Shown: positions 9,712 through 17,456 of the stretch, piece after piece | Layout of the letters: every line of letters starts with the position of its first letter | How positions within the stretch are numbered: position 1 is the first letter of the stretch | NCBI GenBank assembly: GCA_013298625.1 | Contig: JAAFIF010000025.1 | Coordinates: 28,498-92,497 of the forward strand | Source: Myxococcales bacterium | Lineage (GTDB): Bacteria; Myxococcota_A; Polyangia; Polyangiales; Ga0077539 | Direction: 5' to 3' | Length of the DNA stretch: 64,000 bases | Translations under genes and position numbers: made by a program | Notes under the pieces: generated by a model | Database searches by the model: none | Seen by the model: only the letters and a program-made list of their open reading frames with translations | Told to the model about the DNA's origin: nothing

Positions 9712-11850
9712 GTGGCTGCACTTCGCTTCGTCGGACTCTCTTCGCTCTGCTTGCTCGCCGTCGCGGGTTGCGGCTCGGACAGTCAGTATTACTTCGGCGA
9801 CGCCGCGCGCCGCGACGGCGCGGTCCCCGTCATGGACGGATCGACGCCCGCGGACGACGTGGCGGTTTTGCCGTGCGCCGATGGTCAGCCACGCACCCCC
9901 GAGGGCCTCTGTCCTCCGCCGGTGCGGACCGATGGCGGCACGCCTCCGACCGATGGGTCGACGATGATGGCGTGCAACAACGTGAGCTTCGAGTACCGCG
10001 ACGCCGCGGCGACGAGCGTGTGGGTCTCGGGCTCGTTCAACGGCTGGGGCGCGACCGTCGCGATGGGCGCGGTCCCGCTCGAGCGAGGGATGGACGGCGT
10101 GTGGCGCGTGCAGCGCACGCTTCCGCGGGGACGACACCTCTACAAGTTCATCGTCAACGGGACCAATTGGATCCCCGACCCCGCCAACATGAACCGGGAG
10201 GCGGACGGCTTCGGCTCGTTCAACTCCATCATCGAGGTGTGCGGCGGCGCGAGCGCGTGCGGCGTCGCGACGGAGTTCGACTGGCGCGACACCGTGATGT
10301 ACTTCGCGATGACGGATCGCTTCTTCAACTCCGACGGGATGGCAGACCCCGTCCCGAGCGCGACCGACGGCGACTCCAACACTGGTCCCAGCGGTCAGTA
10401 CGAAGGCGGCGACCTGCGCGGCGTCACCGCGAAGATCCCCTACCTCGCGGCGCTCGGCGTCACGTCGCTGTGGCTCAGCGCGCCGTTCGAGAACCGAAAC
10501 ACCGCTGGTGCGGCGATCGACCCAGGGGCCGACCCTCGACGCTACTCAGCGTTTCACGGGTACTGGCCGTCGCCCGCCAACGTGGACTTCACCAACCCCG
10601 CGATGCCCAACCCGCGCCCGCGCGTCGAGTCGCGCATCGGCACCGAAGCGGACCTGCGCGCGCTCATCACCGCCGCGCACTCGGCCAGCAGCGTCAACGG
10701 CCACGGCATCAAGGTCCTCTTCGACTACGTGATGAAGCACGCCGACACCGAGAGCGCCCTGTATCAAGCGCACAACGACTGGTTTGCGCGAGACAACGGA
10801 CGCTTTCGACTGTGCGGGCCGGACAACCTCTGGGACGACCCGTTCTGGGGAACGCGCTGCGCCTTCACCGACTACCTCGCGCCGTTCGACTTCGAGAACG
10901 CCGCGGCGCGCAACTGGTCCGTCAACGACGCCGTCTGGTGGGCCAAAGAGTTCGGCATCGACGGCTATCGCTTGGATGCCATCAAGCACGTCCCGCTCGT
11001 GTGGCTGACGGACCTGCGACGACGGTTGAGCGCTGAAATCCCGAGCCCCGCGGGCGGTCGCTTCTACATGGTCGGAGAGACGTTCGCGTACGACAACCGA
11101 GAGCTGCTGCGGTCCTTCGTCAACCCCGCGACGATGCTCGACGGGCAGTTCGACTTTCCGTTCAAGGCGCGGGCGTGCGAGGCGATCTTCACGCCCGACG
11201 GCCGCATGTCGAACCTCGCTGACTGGATGGCGAGCAACGACAGCTTCTATGGACCGGGGTCGATCATGTCGACCTGGATCGGCAACCACGACATCCCGCG
11301 CGCCATCCACTTCGCCTCGCGCCAGATCGGCAACTGCCGCGAAGGCTCGTCCCCCGGCAACGGGTGGAACGGCGCTGCCTTCTCCCAGCCCGCCGACGCC
11401 GCGCCGTACGAGCGCCTCGGCGTCTCGTTCGCCGTGATGCTCACGAACCCAGGCGTTCCGCTCATTTACTACGGCGACGAGATCGGCCTCGCGGGCGGCG
11501 GCGACCCGGACAACCGTCGCTCGATGCCCTGGAGCGACGCGTCGCTCAACGCCCACCAGCGCGCCCTGCGCGACCGCGTCTCGCAGCTCGGGCGCATCCG
11601 CGGGCAAAACCCCGTCCTCGGCCGCGGTCGTCGCACCAACCTCTCGTCCGACCAGGACACCTGGGTCTATCGCATGGACGGCTGCGGCGCCGGCTTCAAC
11701 GCCGTCACCGTCGCCATCAACCGCGCCGACAGCGCGCGCTCAGTCAACATCCCCGCAGGCGCGTACACCAACCTCGCGACCAACATGCCCGCGATGGGGG
11801 GCTCCACGATGATCCCCGCGCGGAGCTGGGTCATCCTTCGCGCCAACTGA
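9712..11850 (+). CDS. GH13 alpha-amylase lipoprotein with N-terminal glycogen/starch-binding domain
   Basis: Encodes 712 residues and hydrolyses alpha-1,4-glucans outside the inner membrane. A lipoprotein signal (LAVAGC, Cys at residue 20) is followed by an Asp/Pro-rich linker. Residues of about 85-180 form a CBM48/CBM20-like domain (VWVSGSFNGWG ... HLYKFIVNG). The GH13 barrel follows, with the nucleophile Asp422 in GYRLDAIKH, the acid/base Glu456 in VGETF and the transition-state Asp527 in GNHDIP. All catalytic residues are intact. The GTG start at 9712 follows GGAGG at 9700-9704. The gene is followed at once by a weak hairpin and then the S51 peptidase gene. Exact specificity (amylase, cyclomaltodextrinase or similar) cannot be fixed from sequence alone. 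Confidence 0.93.
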   Translation: MAALRFVGLSSLCLLAVAGCGSDSQYYFGDAARRDGAVPVMDGSTPADDVAVLPCADGQPRTPEGLCPPPVRTDGGTPPTDGSTMMACNNVSFEYRDAAATSVWVSGSFNGWGATVAMGAVPLERGMDGVWRVQRTLPRGRHLYKFIVNGTNWIPDPANMNREADGFGSFNSIIEVCGGASACGVATEFDWRDTVMYFAMTDRFFNSDGMADPVPSATDGDSNTGPSGQYEGGDLRGVTAKIPYLAALGVTSLWLSAPFENRNTAGAAIDPGADPRRYSAFHGYWPSPANVDFTNPAMPNPRPRVESRIGTEADLRALITAAHSASSVNGHGIKVLFDYVMKHADTESALYQAHNDWFARDNGRFRLCGPDNLWDDPFWGTRCAFTDYLAPFDFENAAARNWSVNDAVWWAKEFGIDGYRLDAIKHVPLVWLTDLRRRLSAEIPSPAGGRFYMVGETFAYDNRELLRSFVNPATMLDGQFDFPFKARACEAIFTPDGRMSNLADWMASNDSFYGPGSIMSTWIGNHDIPRAIHFASRQIGNCREGSSPGNGWNGAAFSQPADAAPYERLGVSFAVMLTNPGVPLIYYGDEIGLAGGGDPDNRRSMPWSDASLNAHQRALRDRVSQLGRIRGQNPVLGRGRRTNLSSDQDTWVYRMDGCGAGFNAVTVAINRADSARSVNIPAGAYTNLATNMPAMGGSTMIPARSWVILRAN

Positions 11851-11854
11851 CGGC

Positions 11855-11876
11855 CAGCGCAAAACACACAGCGCTG
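11855..11876 (+). terminator. Weak hairpin after the amylase gene
   Basis: CAGCGC at 11855-11860 pairs with GCGCTG at 11871-11876 around a 10-nt A-rich loop, beginning 4 bp after the amylase stop. A five-T run lies at about 11893-11897, too far away for a canonical intrinsic terminator. It may still act as a rho-assisted or 3'-protecting hairpin. Confidence 0.25.
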
Positions 11877-11942
11877 CGCGGGACGAGTGGGGCTTTTTCT
11901 TGACCGCGCGCGCTCGGACCGCGTGAGATCGCGCTCTCACTC

Positions 11943-12887
11943 ATGCGCGGAACCGCACTCGTGTACTCGTCGCACAACCGCGGCGATCGAATCCACAACG
12001 ACCTCATCGTTCAACGCGCGCTGCGCGGAGAGGACAACAAGCGCATCCTGTTTCTGCCCATGTCCGAGACCGTGCAGAACGGCAGCGAGATGGAGCGGCA
12101 GGATTTCTCCTGGGGAAACTTTCGCTTCTACTTCGACTTCTTCAAGAAGTTCGGGCTCGAGTACTTCCCCTTCTACTGGCGAAGCTCGCTGCGCCAAGAG
12201 GACGTCGACAAGCTCTGGTACGAGCTCTACCACGCTGAAGTCGTGATCCTCGGCGGAGGTCACTCCGTCACTGGCCTCCGCCGCTACAAAGAGCTCGGGG
12301 CGCGCTTCGCCAACGGCGAGTGGGGCAAGTTCGGCCGCCTGCTGCACGAGCGCCAGCAGCGCGGAAAGCTCACCGTCGGTTTCTCGGCCGGCGCCGACCA
12401 GATGTGCGAGTACCTCTTTCGCGAGAGCTACGACGTCGGCGGCGACAACAAGGGCTTCGGGCTCATCCGCAACACCATGTGCACGCTGCATCACGACCAG
12501 GGGCGCGACAGCGACCTGGCCCACGCGGCCAGGCGCTATCCGCACATGATGATGTTCGGCCTGCCCAACGACTCCGGGCTCTACGCCGACCAGGGCGTGC
12601 TTCCGTCCGGCAACTCGTGGCAGGTCATCCAGTTCGTCATCGACAACACGTGGAAGTTCGAGAGCGACTACTGGCACATCCGCACCCGCCGCGGCGCCAA
12701 GATCGATCACTTCTACAACGACGGCCGCCACTGGGCCTTCGGCGAAGGCGACTACCTCGTGCGCGTGCAGTCGCCGGACAACCGCTTTCAAGAGTCGTGG
12801 ATCATCACGGGCGGCGGCGCGCTGCACTACAAGACGCAGCAGCCCAGCCGATACAGCTCGATCAGCGACATCCTCGCCCATCACTGA
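11943..12887 (+). CDS. Peptidase S51 / cyanophycinase-like protein
   Basis: Encodes 314 residues with the class I glutamine-amidotransferase-like fold of family S51 (cyanophycinase, aspartyl dipeptidase PepE). The nucleophile elbow GFSAGAD places the catalytic Ser near residue 148, and VVILGGGHS near residue 100 is the expected Gly-rich loop. No signal peptide is seen, so it should act in the cytoplasm on Asp-containing peptides or cyanophycin-like polymers. No cyanophycin synthetase gene is present here, so substrate assignment is open. The ATG at 11943 has no obvious Shine-Dalgarno. It converges on thymidine phosphorylase with only 27 bp between stops, occupied by a hairpin. Confidence 0.78.
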   Translation: MRGTALVYSSHNRGDRIHNDLIVQRALRGEDNKRILFLPMSETVQNGSEMERQDFSWGNFRFYFDFFKKFGLEYFPFYWRSSLRQEDVDKLWYELYHAEVVILGGGHSVTGLRRYKELGARFANGEWGKFGRLLHERQQRGKLTVGFSAGADQMCEYLFRESYDVGGDNKGFGLIRNTMCTLHHDQGRDSDLAHAARRYPHMMMFGLPNDSGLYADQGVLPSGNSWQVIQFVIDNTWKFESDYWHIRTRRGAKIDHFYNDGRHWAFGEGDYLVRVQSPDNRFQESWIITGGGALHYKTQQPSRYSSISDILAHH

Positions 12888-12893
12888 GCGACG

Positions 12894-12910
12894 CGCTCGG
12901 TCGCCGAGCG
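12894..12910. terminator. Hairpin between convergent genes
   Basis: CGCTCGG at 12894-12900 and CCGAGCG at 12904-12910 form a perfect 7-bp GC stem with a 3-nt loop, filling the gap between the S51 stop and the deoA stop. The position suggests a bidirectional transcription end, but no U tract follows on either strand. Confidence 0.4.
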
Positions 12911-12914
12911 AGCG

Positions 12915-14222
12915 TCACTCGACGCGCTCGATCACCAGCGCGCTCGGCTCGACCCGCGTCTCGCCGACGATCACCGCCGCGCCGACGCGCTGCGCTGCGT
13001 GCGACGCGCGCGCTTCGTCGTCGCTGTGCACCCACGCGATGACGTCGCCAGCGCGCACAGAGTCGCCGACGGTGCGTTCGAAGACGAAGCCCACCGCGGG
13101 GTCCACCACGTCGTCGCTCTTGGTGCGCCCAGCGCCGAGCGCGACCCCGGCGAGGCCGACTTCGAGCGCGTCGATGCTGGTGATCGAGCCGTCGCGCGCC
13201 GCGCGGATCGCGTGCCGTTGCTTCGTCGCCGGCAAGAGCGACGGGTCGTCGACGACGCGCGGGTCGCCGCCCTGCTCTTGCACCATGCGTCGCGCCGTGG
13301 CGAGCGCGCTGCCATCGTCGAGCGCGCGCTGCAGCTTCTCTCGCGCTTCGTCGCGGGTGCGAGCGGCGTGGCCGAGCACGAGCATCTCGATCGCGAGCTC
13401 GACGGTGCACTCGGTGAGGTCCGACGGCGCGCGCTGGTGCAAGATCGCGAACGCTTCGGCGGTCTCGAGCGCGTTGCCCACGGTGCGACCGAGGGGGGCG
13501 TCCATGCGCGTGAGCAGCGCGACGCAGTCTTTGCCTGCGCCCTTCGCGGTGCGAACCAGGGCGTTGGCCAGGACGCGCGCGCTGTCGAGGTCCTTCATGA
13601 ACGCGCCGCGCCCGACCTTGACGTCGAGCACGAGGGCGTCGATCCCCTCTGCGAGCTTCTTGCTCAAAATGCTGGCGACGATGAGCGGAACGCTCTCGAC
13701 CGTCGCGGTCACGTCGCGCAGCGCATAGAGGCGCTTGTCCGCGGGGGCGACGTCCTTGGTCTGCCCGATCATCCCGGTGCCGACCGTGGCGACGAGCTCG
13801 ATGAAGCGCTCGGTGGTGGTGTTGACGCTGAAGCCCGGGATCGCTTCGAGCTTGTCGAGCGTCCCGCCGGTGTGTCCCAGCCCGCGTCCCGACACCATGG
13901 GAACGCGCACTCCACACGCAGCCACCCACGGCGCGAGCGCGATCGAGACCTTGTCGCCGACGCCTCCGGTCGAGTGCTTGTCGACCTTGCGACCGGGCAC
14001 GTGCGAGAGGTCTACGACCGAGCCCGAGTCGCGCATCGCGAGGGTGAGGGCGACCATCTCTTCTTCGGACATTCCGCGGAAGAAGACGGCCATCGCGAGC
14101 GCGCTCATCTGGTAGTCGGGCAGCGCGTTGTCGGTGTACGCGCGGATGATCCACTGGATCTCGGCCGCGGTGAGGGCGCCGCCGTCGCGCTTGCAGGCGA
14201 TCAATTCTGGGACAGTTCGCAT
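12915..14222 (-). CDS. deoA: Thymidine/pyrimidine-nucleoside phosphorylase
   Basis: Encodes 435 residues, close to E. coli DeoA (440). It catalyses reversible phosphorolysis of thymidine (and possibly uridine) to the free base and (deoxy)ribose-1-phosphate in pyrimidine salvage. The family signature is intact near residue 108: VSGRGLGHTGGTLDKLE, which binds phosphate and substrate. KVDKHSTGGVGDK near residue 78 and DVKVGRGAFMKDL near 185 are further conserved blocks, and the C-terminal third is the usual alpha/beta domain. The ATG at 14222 gives the standard MRTVPELIACKRDGG N terminus; a longer upstream frame has no conserved sequence. Whether it is strictly DeoA or the broader Pdp type cannot be told from sequence. 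Confidence 0.93.
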   Translation of the reverse strand: MRTVPELIACKRDGGALTAAEIQWIIRAYTDNALPDYQMSALAMAVFFRGMSEEEMVALTLAMRDSGSVVDLSHVPGRKVDKHSTGGVGDKVSIALAPWVAACGVRVPMVSGRGLGHTGGTLDKLEAIPGFSVNTTTERFIELVATVGTGMIGQTKDVAPADKRLYALRDVTATVESVPLIVASILSKKLAEGIDALVLDVKVGRGAFMKDLDSARVLANALVRTAKGAGKDCVALLTRMDAPLGRTVGNALETAEAFAILHQRAPSDLTECTVELAIEMLVLGHAARTRDEAREKLQRALDDGSALATARRMVQEQGGDPRVVDDPSLLPATKQRHAIRAARDGSITSIDALEVGLAGVALGAGRTKSDDVVDPAVGFVFERTVGDSVRAGDVIAWVHSDDEARASHAAQRVGAAVIVGETRVEPSALVIERVE

Positions 14223-14284
14223 GAGTGAGGCGCGCGAAGGTAGCAAAGCCCGCGCTGGAGTCGACCTGCGAACGGCCCCGCGCT

Positions 14285-15331
14285 TCACTCGGCTCTGCAG
14301 CGAAGCCCGCGCACCGACCGCGGCGTGCGCAGAAAGCCCTGCGTCGTCTGCGGGCCCCGCACCGTCACCTCGACGCTGCTCTCGACGAGCCGCATCGTGC
14401 CGCGGCCGTACAGCCGCTTGACGCAGGTCGTCTCTGCCCCGTCGCGGGCGATTTCGGCGCGCAGCTCGATCGTTGGCCCGAAGGCGCCGAGCGCGATCGG
14501 CAGGGCGATCACGGCGATGGGCTCTCCTGCGTGCGCGGCGCACGGACGGTCGTCGAGCGGCACGAGCGCGCCGTCCATCGAGACGATCGCGCCGTCACTG
14601 TCCCGACGAAACAGCGGCTCGAGCGAGTCGCCGTCGAGCGAGATGCCGACGACCGCGTGTCCTTCGGGGACCCGCGCGAAGAAGGCCGCGCTGCGATCGG
14701 GGCCATCGAAGCGCGCCACCCCGGCGAATCCGCGGGAGTTCATGGACGCGATCGCCGTCGCGACGCGCGCGCCGTCGACTCGCCGCAACGCGAACACCGG
14801 CGCGTCCTCGCGCACGCGGTGCGAAAACAGCAACGACACGCCCACCGCGAACAGCTCGCACTCGCCGACGGCGTTGCAGCGACGGACGACCCGCGACCGG
14901 CTGTCCTCGATGCGCCACGGCGCGCCCGGCATCGGCAGCCCGAGCACGAGCTTCGCCGCGTTGGTGCTGCCAGAATCGTTGCGAAAATGCAGCTCGGCGT
15001 CGAAGTTGCTGCCGCGCGTTCGCTCTCGCGTTGGACGCTCGCGCACGATCAGCGACGCGCCCACGACCGCGTCCGCATAGATCGCCGCCGACGGGACGTC
15101 GAGCTCTGCCGCGAGCGTCGGGAGCGAGAGCTCTTCGAGGTCGCACTGCCACCGCGGCCCCGTGCGTCGAGCGATCGCTGTCGGCGCTTCGATGTTCGGC
15201 GGAGCCTCGGCGCGGGGCGTTTGCTGCGCGGGCAGGACCGTGGACCGCTGCGCTCGGTGCGCGGTGCGAGCGCTCGTCGCGCACGATGTTGCGACGAGCA
15301 GCGCAACCAGGCAGAGCGGCGAACGACGCAC
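14285..15331 (-). CDS. Putative lipoprotein of unknown function
   Basis: Encodes 348 residues from a GTG at 15331, with GAGG five bases upstream. The leader VRRSPLCLVALLVATSC fits a lipoprotein signal. The mature part is beta-rich. Its N-terminal half around NFDAELHFRNDSGS contains a stretch like an immunoglobulin-type or conserved oligomeric domain, with Cys pairs in CNAVGEC. I do not recognise a family. It ends 62 bp upstream of the deoA start on the same strand and may share its transcript. It is divergent from the 15437 gene across 105 bp. Export is fairly secure; the function is not known. Confidence 0.65.
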   Translation of the reverse strand: MRRSPLCLVALLVATSCATSARTAHRAQRSTVLPAQQTPRAEAPPNIEAPTAIARRTGPRWQCDLEELSLPTLAAELDVPSAAIYADAVVGASLIVRERPTRERTRGSNFDAELHFRNDSGSTNAAKLVLGLPMPGAPWRIEDSRSRVVRRCNAVGECELFAVGVSLLFSHRVREDAPVFALRRVDGARVATAIASMNSRGFAGVARFDGPDRSAAFFARVPEGHAVVGISLDGDSLEPLFRRDSDGAIVSMDGALVPLDDRPCAAHAGEPIAVIALPIALGAFGPTIELRAEIARDGAETTCVKRLYGRGTMRLVESSVEVTVRGPQTTQGFLRTPRSVRGLRCRAE

Positions 15332-15436
15332 GGTCCTCGCACTGTACACCGTGCGGGCACAGCCTGCGCGATCGTGGCAGATCCGGCGCGAGCTGTCAGA
15401 CACGGGGGGCGCTGGTGCGCTATCGTTCGAACGGCA

Positions 15437-16105
15437 ATGGCTCGATGGCGCGCTCGTCGCGTGGCGTATGCGACCGTGGTCACCGTGATCGGGGCCTCGG
15501 TGTTGTTTCCTCAAGTGCTGCTCGGGTCGATCGAAGAGCAGCGGCAGCGCTTGCCTCCGGCGGCGAGCTGCCAGGACCCGGTCGAGGGCGTGTGGATGGG
15601 GCGTGTGTTTCACCAGCCCGGACAGGACTGGTACATCTACACCCTGGAAATTCACCGGGTTTCTGCGGGCTCTGCGCAGCTGAACGGCGTCTTGCACGCG
15701 CGCTTCTGGAACGGGCCGCCCACCATCTACGAGCCCCTTCCGTGCGCGCCTGGCGTGCTCGATCGAACGGTCTTCATGACCGGCGCGGGCACGGCCAACG
15801 GGCTCGAGCTCACCTTCGGGGGAACATCCTGGCGCCCCGAGTCTCTCAACTGCGGCCCGCAGAGCTCGTTGGGGTTGATCTCGTACAACCTCGATCAGTT
15901 CTCTGGGCGCATCGACCCTGCGATCCAGGAGTTTCAATCGGTGAACAACGACGGCGGCGAAGCGGTCAACGAGCCCACGGTGTTTCGCAGGATCCGCTGC
16001 TTCGACACACCGTCGGGCCCGTCGCAGCGGCAGGGCGCGGTGACCATCTCTGCGCCACCCTTGATGCCTCCACAGCGTTCTGGCTGCGGGCGATCGCCGC
16101 GCTGA
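15437..16105 (+). CDS. Membrane-anchored or secreted protein of unknown function, first in the DUF58 run
   Basis: Encodes 222 residues. An Arg-rich N terminus and a hydrophobic stretch (residues of about 9-30) act as signal or anchor. The rest is a beta-rich domain, with EGVWMGRVFHQPGQDWYIYTLEIHR reading, in short, as W-G-x-W-Y strands of a lipocalin-like barrel, and four or more Cys that could form disulfides. It is 22 bp upstream of the DUF58 gene on the same strand, so it is probably the first gene of that operon. No known family recognised. The lipocalin resemblance rests on strand pattern only. Confidence 0.6.
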   Translation: MARWRARRVAYATVVTVIGASVLFPQVLLGSIEEQRQRLPPAASCQDPVEGVWMGRVFHQPGQDWYIYTLEIHRVSAGSAQLNGVLHARFWNGPPTIYEPLPCAPGVLDRTVFMTGAGTANGLELTFGGTSWRPESLNCGPQSSLGLISYNLDQFSGRIDPAIQEFQSVNNDGGEAVNEPTVFRRIRCFDTPSGPSQRQGAVTISAPPLMPPQRSGCGRSPR

Positions 16106-16127
16106 GCACAAGAGGACGGCTCGCACC

Positions 16128-17456
16128 ATGAAGCTGCTCGAACGATTGAAGGTCCTCTTCGCCAAGGCGCGGTCGCTCGCGCGGCGCGTGGTGGACCCGT
16201 TTCCGATCACGCCCCTCGGGCTCGCGGTCATCGCCGGCGCGGGCGCGGCGCTCTACTACCTCGGCGTCAAGCGCGTGGACCTCGTGGTGCTCGCGATGTG
16301 CGTCGTGGCGCTCGGCGTCGCGGCCATCTGCGTGATCGCCGTCTCTCTCACTGCCCTCGCGCTCAAGCTCGCCCTCTCGCGCGCCGCAAAATCCCAGAGC
16401 GGAACGCTCTCGCTCGAGTGCGGCTTCCCCACCCGCGTCGGCTTCTCGGTCTCGTCTCTCTGGTGGGTCCCCTTCGTCACGGTCTCTTGGAAGTGGCTCT
16501 CGCCCATCGCGTCGGTGCGCGCTGTTCGCGAGCGTCGTCGCCTCCACGAAGAGAGCACGCCCGCGCGCCGTGGCCTGTACGACCAGGTCGTGCGGCGCAT
16601 CGAAGTGGGCGACCCGTTTGGCATCGCCCGCTGCGCGTTTCGCGTCACCGACCCCCGCGCCGTTCGCGCGCTTCCGTCGGTCGGCTCGCTCAAGCGCGTC
16701 GAGGTCGTCCGCACGCTCGCGCCTGGCGAGGACATCTCGAACCCCAAGGGTGGCCCCGACGGCGAGCGCGCGGACATGCGCGCATACTCTCCTGGCGACC
16801 CGATCAAGTTCGTCCTCTGGAAGGTCTTCGCGCGCACCGGTGACCTGATCCTCCGCTCGCCCGAGCGTGCGTTTTCTCCGGCGAAACAGACCACAGCGTT
16901 TCTCGTCACCGGCGTCGGCGACGAGGCCGCCGCGGGCGTCGCGCGCTTGCTCGTCGAGACCAACTCGCTCGGCAGCAAGTGGGTCCTCGGCGCCGACGGC
17001 AGCGACGACGACGCACGCGGCCCGCAGCAGGCGATGGAGCTCATCGCGCGCTCGGGAAAGACCCGCCCCGAAGACGGCGCGCTCGGCCTCGGCGCGTTCT
17101 TGAAGCGCCACGCCACCGCTGGCGGACGCATCGTCGTGATCGTCCCTGCCACGCCCGGCCCGTGGCTCGACCGCGCGCGCGCGGCCGTCTCGCAAGCGGG
17201 CGGCGCGGGCGTCGAGTTCATCGTCTGCGCCGACGGCGTCGCGCCCGTGAGCAAGCAGTCCAAGCTGAAGCGATGGCTCGTCGACGAAGAGCCCCGCGAG
17301 CGCGAGTCGAGCGCGGGTGATCCGCTGCCGACGCAGGACGAGCTGCGCAAGGTGTGCGCGTCGCTCGCAAATCAACGCGGCTCGGTGCTGATCGTCGATC
17401 GGCGCGCGGGCCGCGTGTACGGCGACGCGCATCGTCGCGCTCTGGAGGCAGCGTGA
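16128..17456 (+). CDS. DUF58 family membrane protein
   Basis: Encodes 442 residues. Two membrane helices at about residues 28-80 precede a cytoplasmic domain. The DUF58 signature is clear at about 215-245: RADMRAYSPGDPIKFVLWK followed by FARTGDLILR. DUF58 proteins occur next to MoxR ATPases and transglutaminase proteins in many bacteria and probably act with them as a membrane-linked assembly or maturation complex; the biochemistry is unknown. AGAGGAC lies upstream of the ATG. Its stop overlaps the GTG of the next gene (GTGA), so the two are translationally coupled. Confidence 0.85.
   Translation: MKLLERLKVLFAKARSLARRVVDPFPITPLGLAVIAGAGAALYYLGVKRVDLVVLAMCVVALGVAAICVIAVSLTALALKLALSRAAKSQSGTLSLECGFPTRVGFSVSSLWWVPFVTVSWKWLSPIASVRAVRERRRLHEESTPARRGLYDQVVRRIEVGDPFGIARCAFRVTDPRAVRALPSVGSLKRVEVVRTLAPGEDISNPKGGPDGERADMRAYSPGDPIKFVLWKVFARTGDLILRSPERAFSPAKQTTAFLVTGVGDEAAAGVARLLVETNSLGSKWVLGADGSDDDARGPQQAMELIARSGKTRPEDGALGLGAFLKRHATAGGRIVVIVPATPGPWLDRARAAVSQAGGAGVEFIVCADGVAPVSKQSKLKRWLVDEEPRERESSAGDPLPTQDELRKVCASLANQRGSVLIVDRRAGRVYGDAHRRALEAA

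Noticed and set aside
11943..12887. Cyanophycinase linked to a cyanophycin pathway
   Set aside because: No cyanophycin synthetase in the window, so only the S51 family call is kept.
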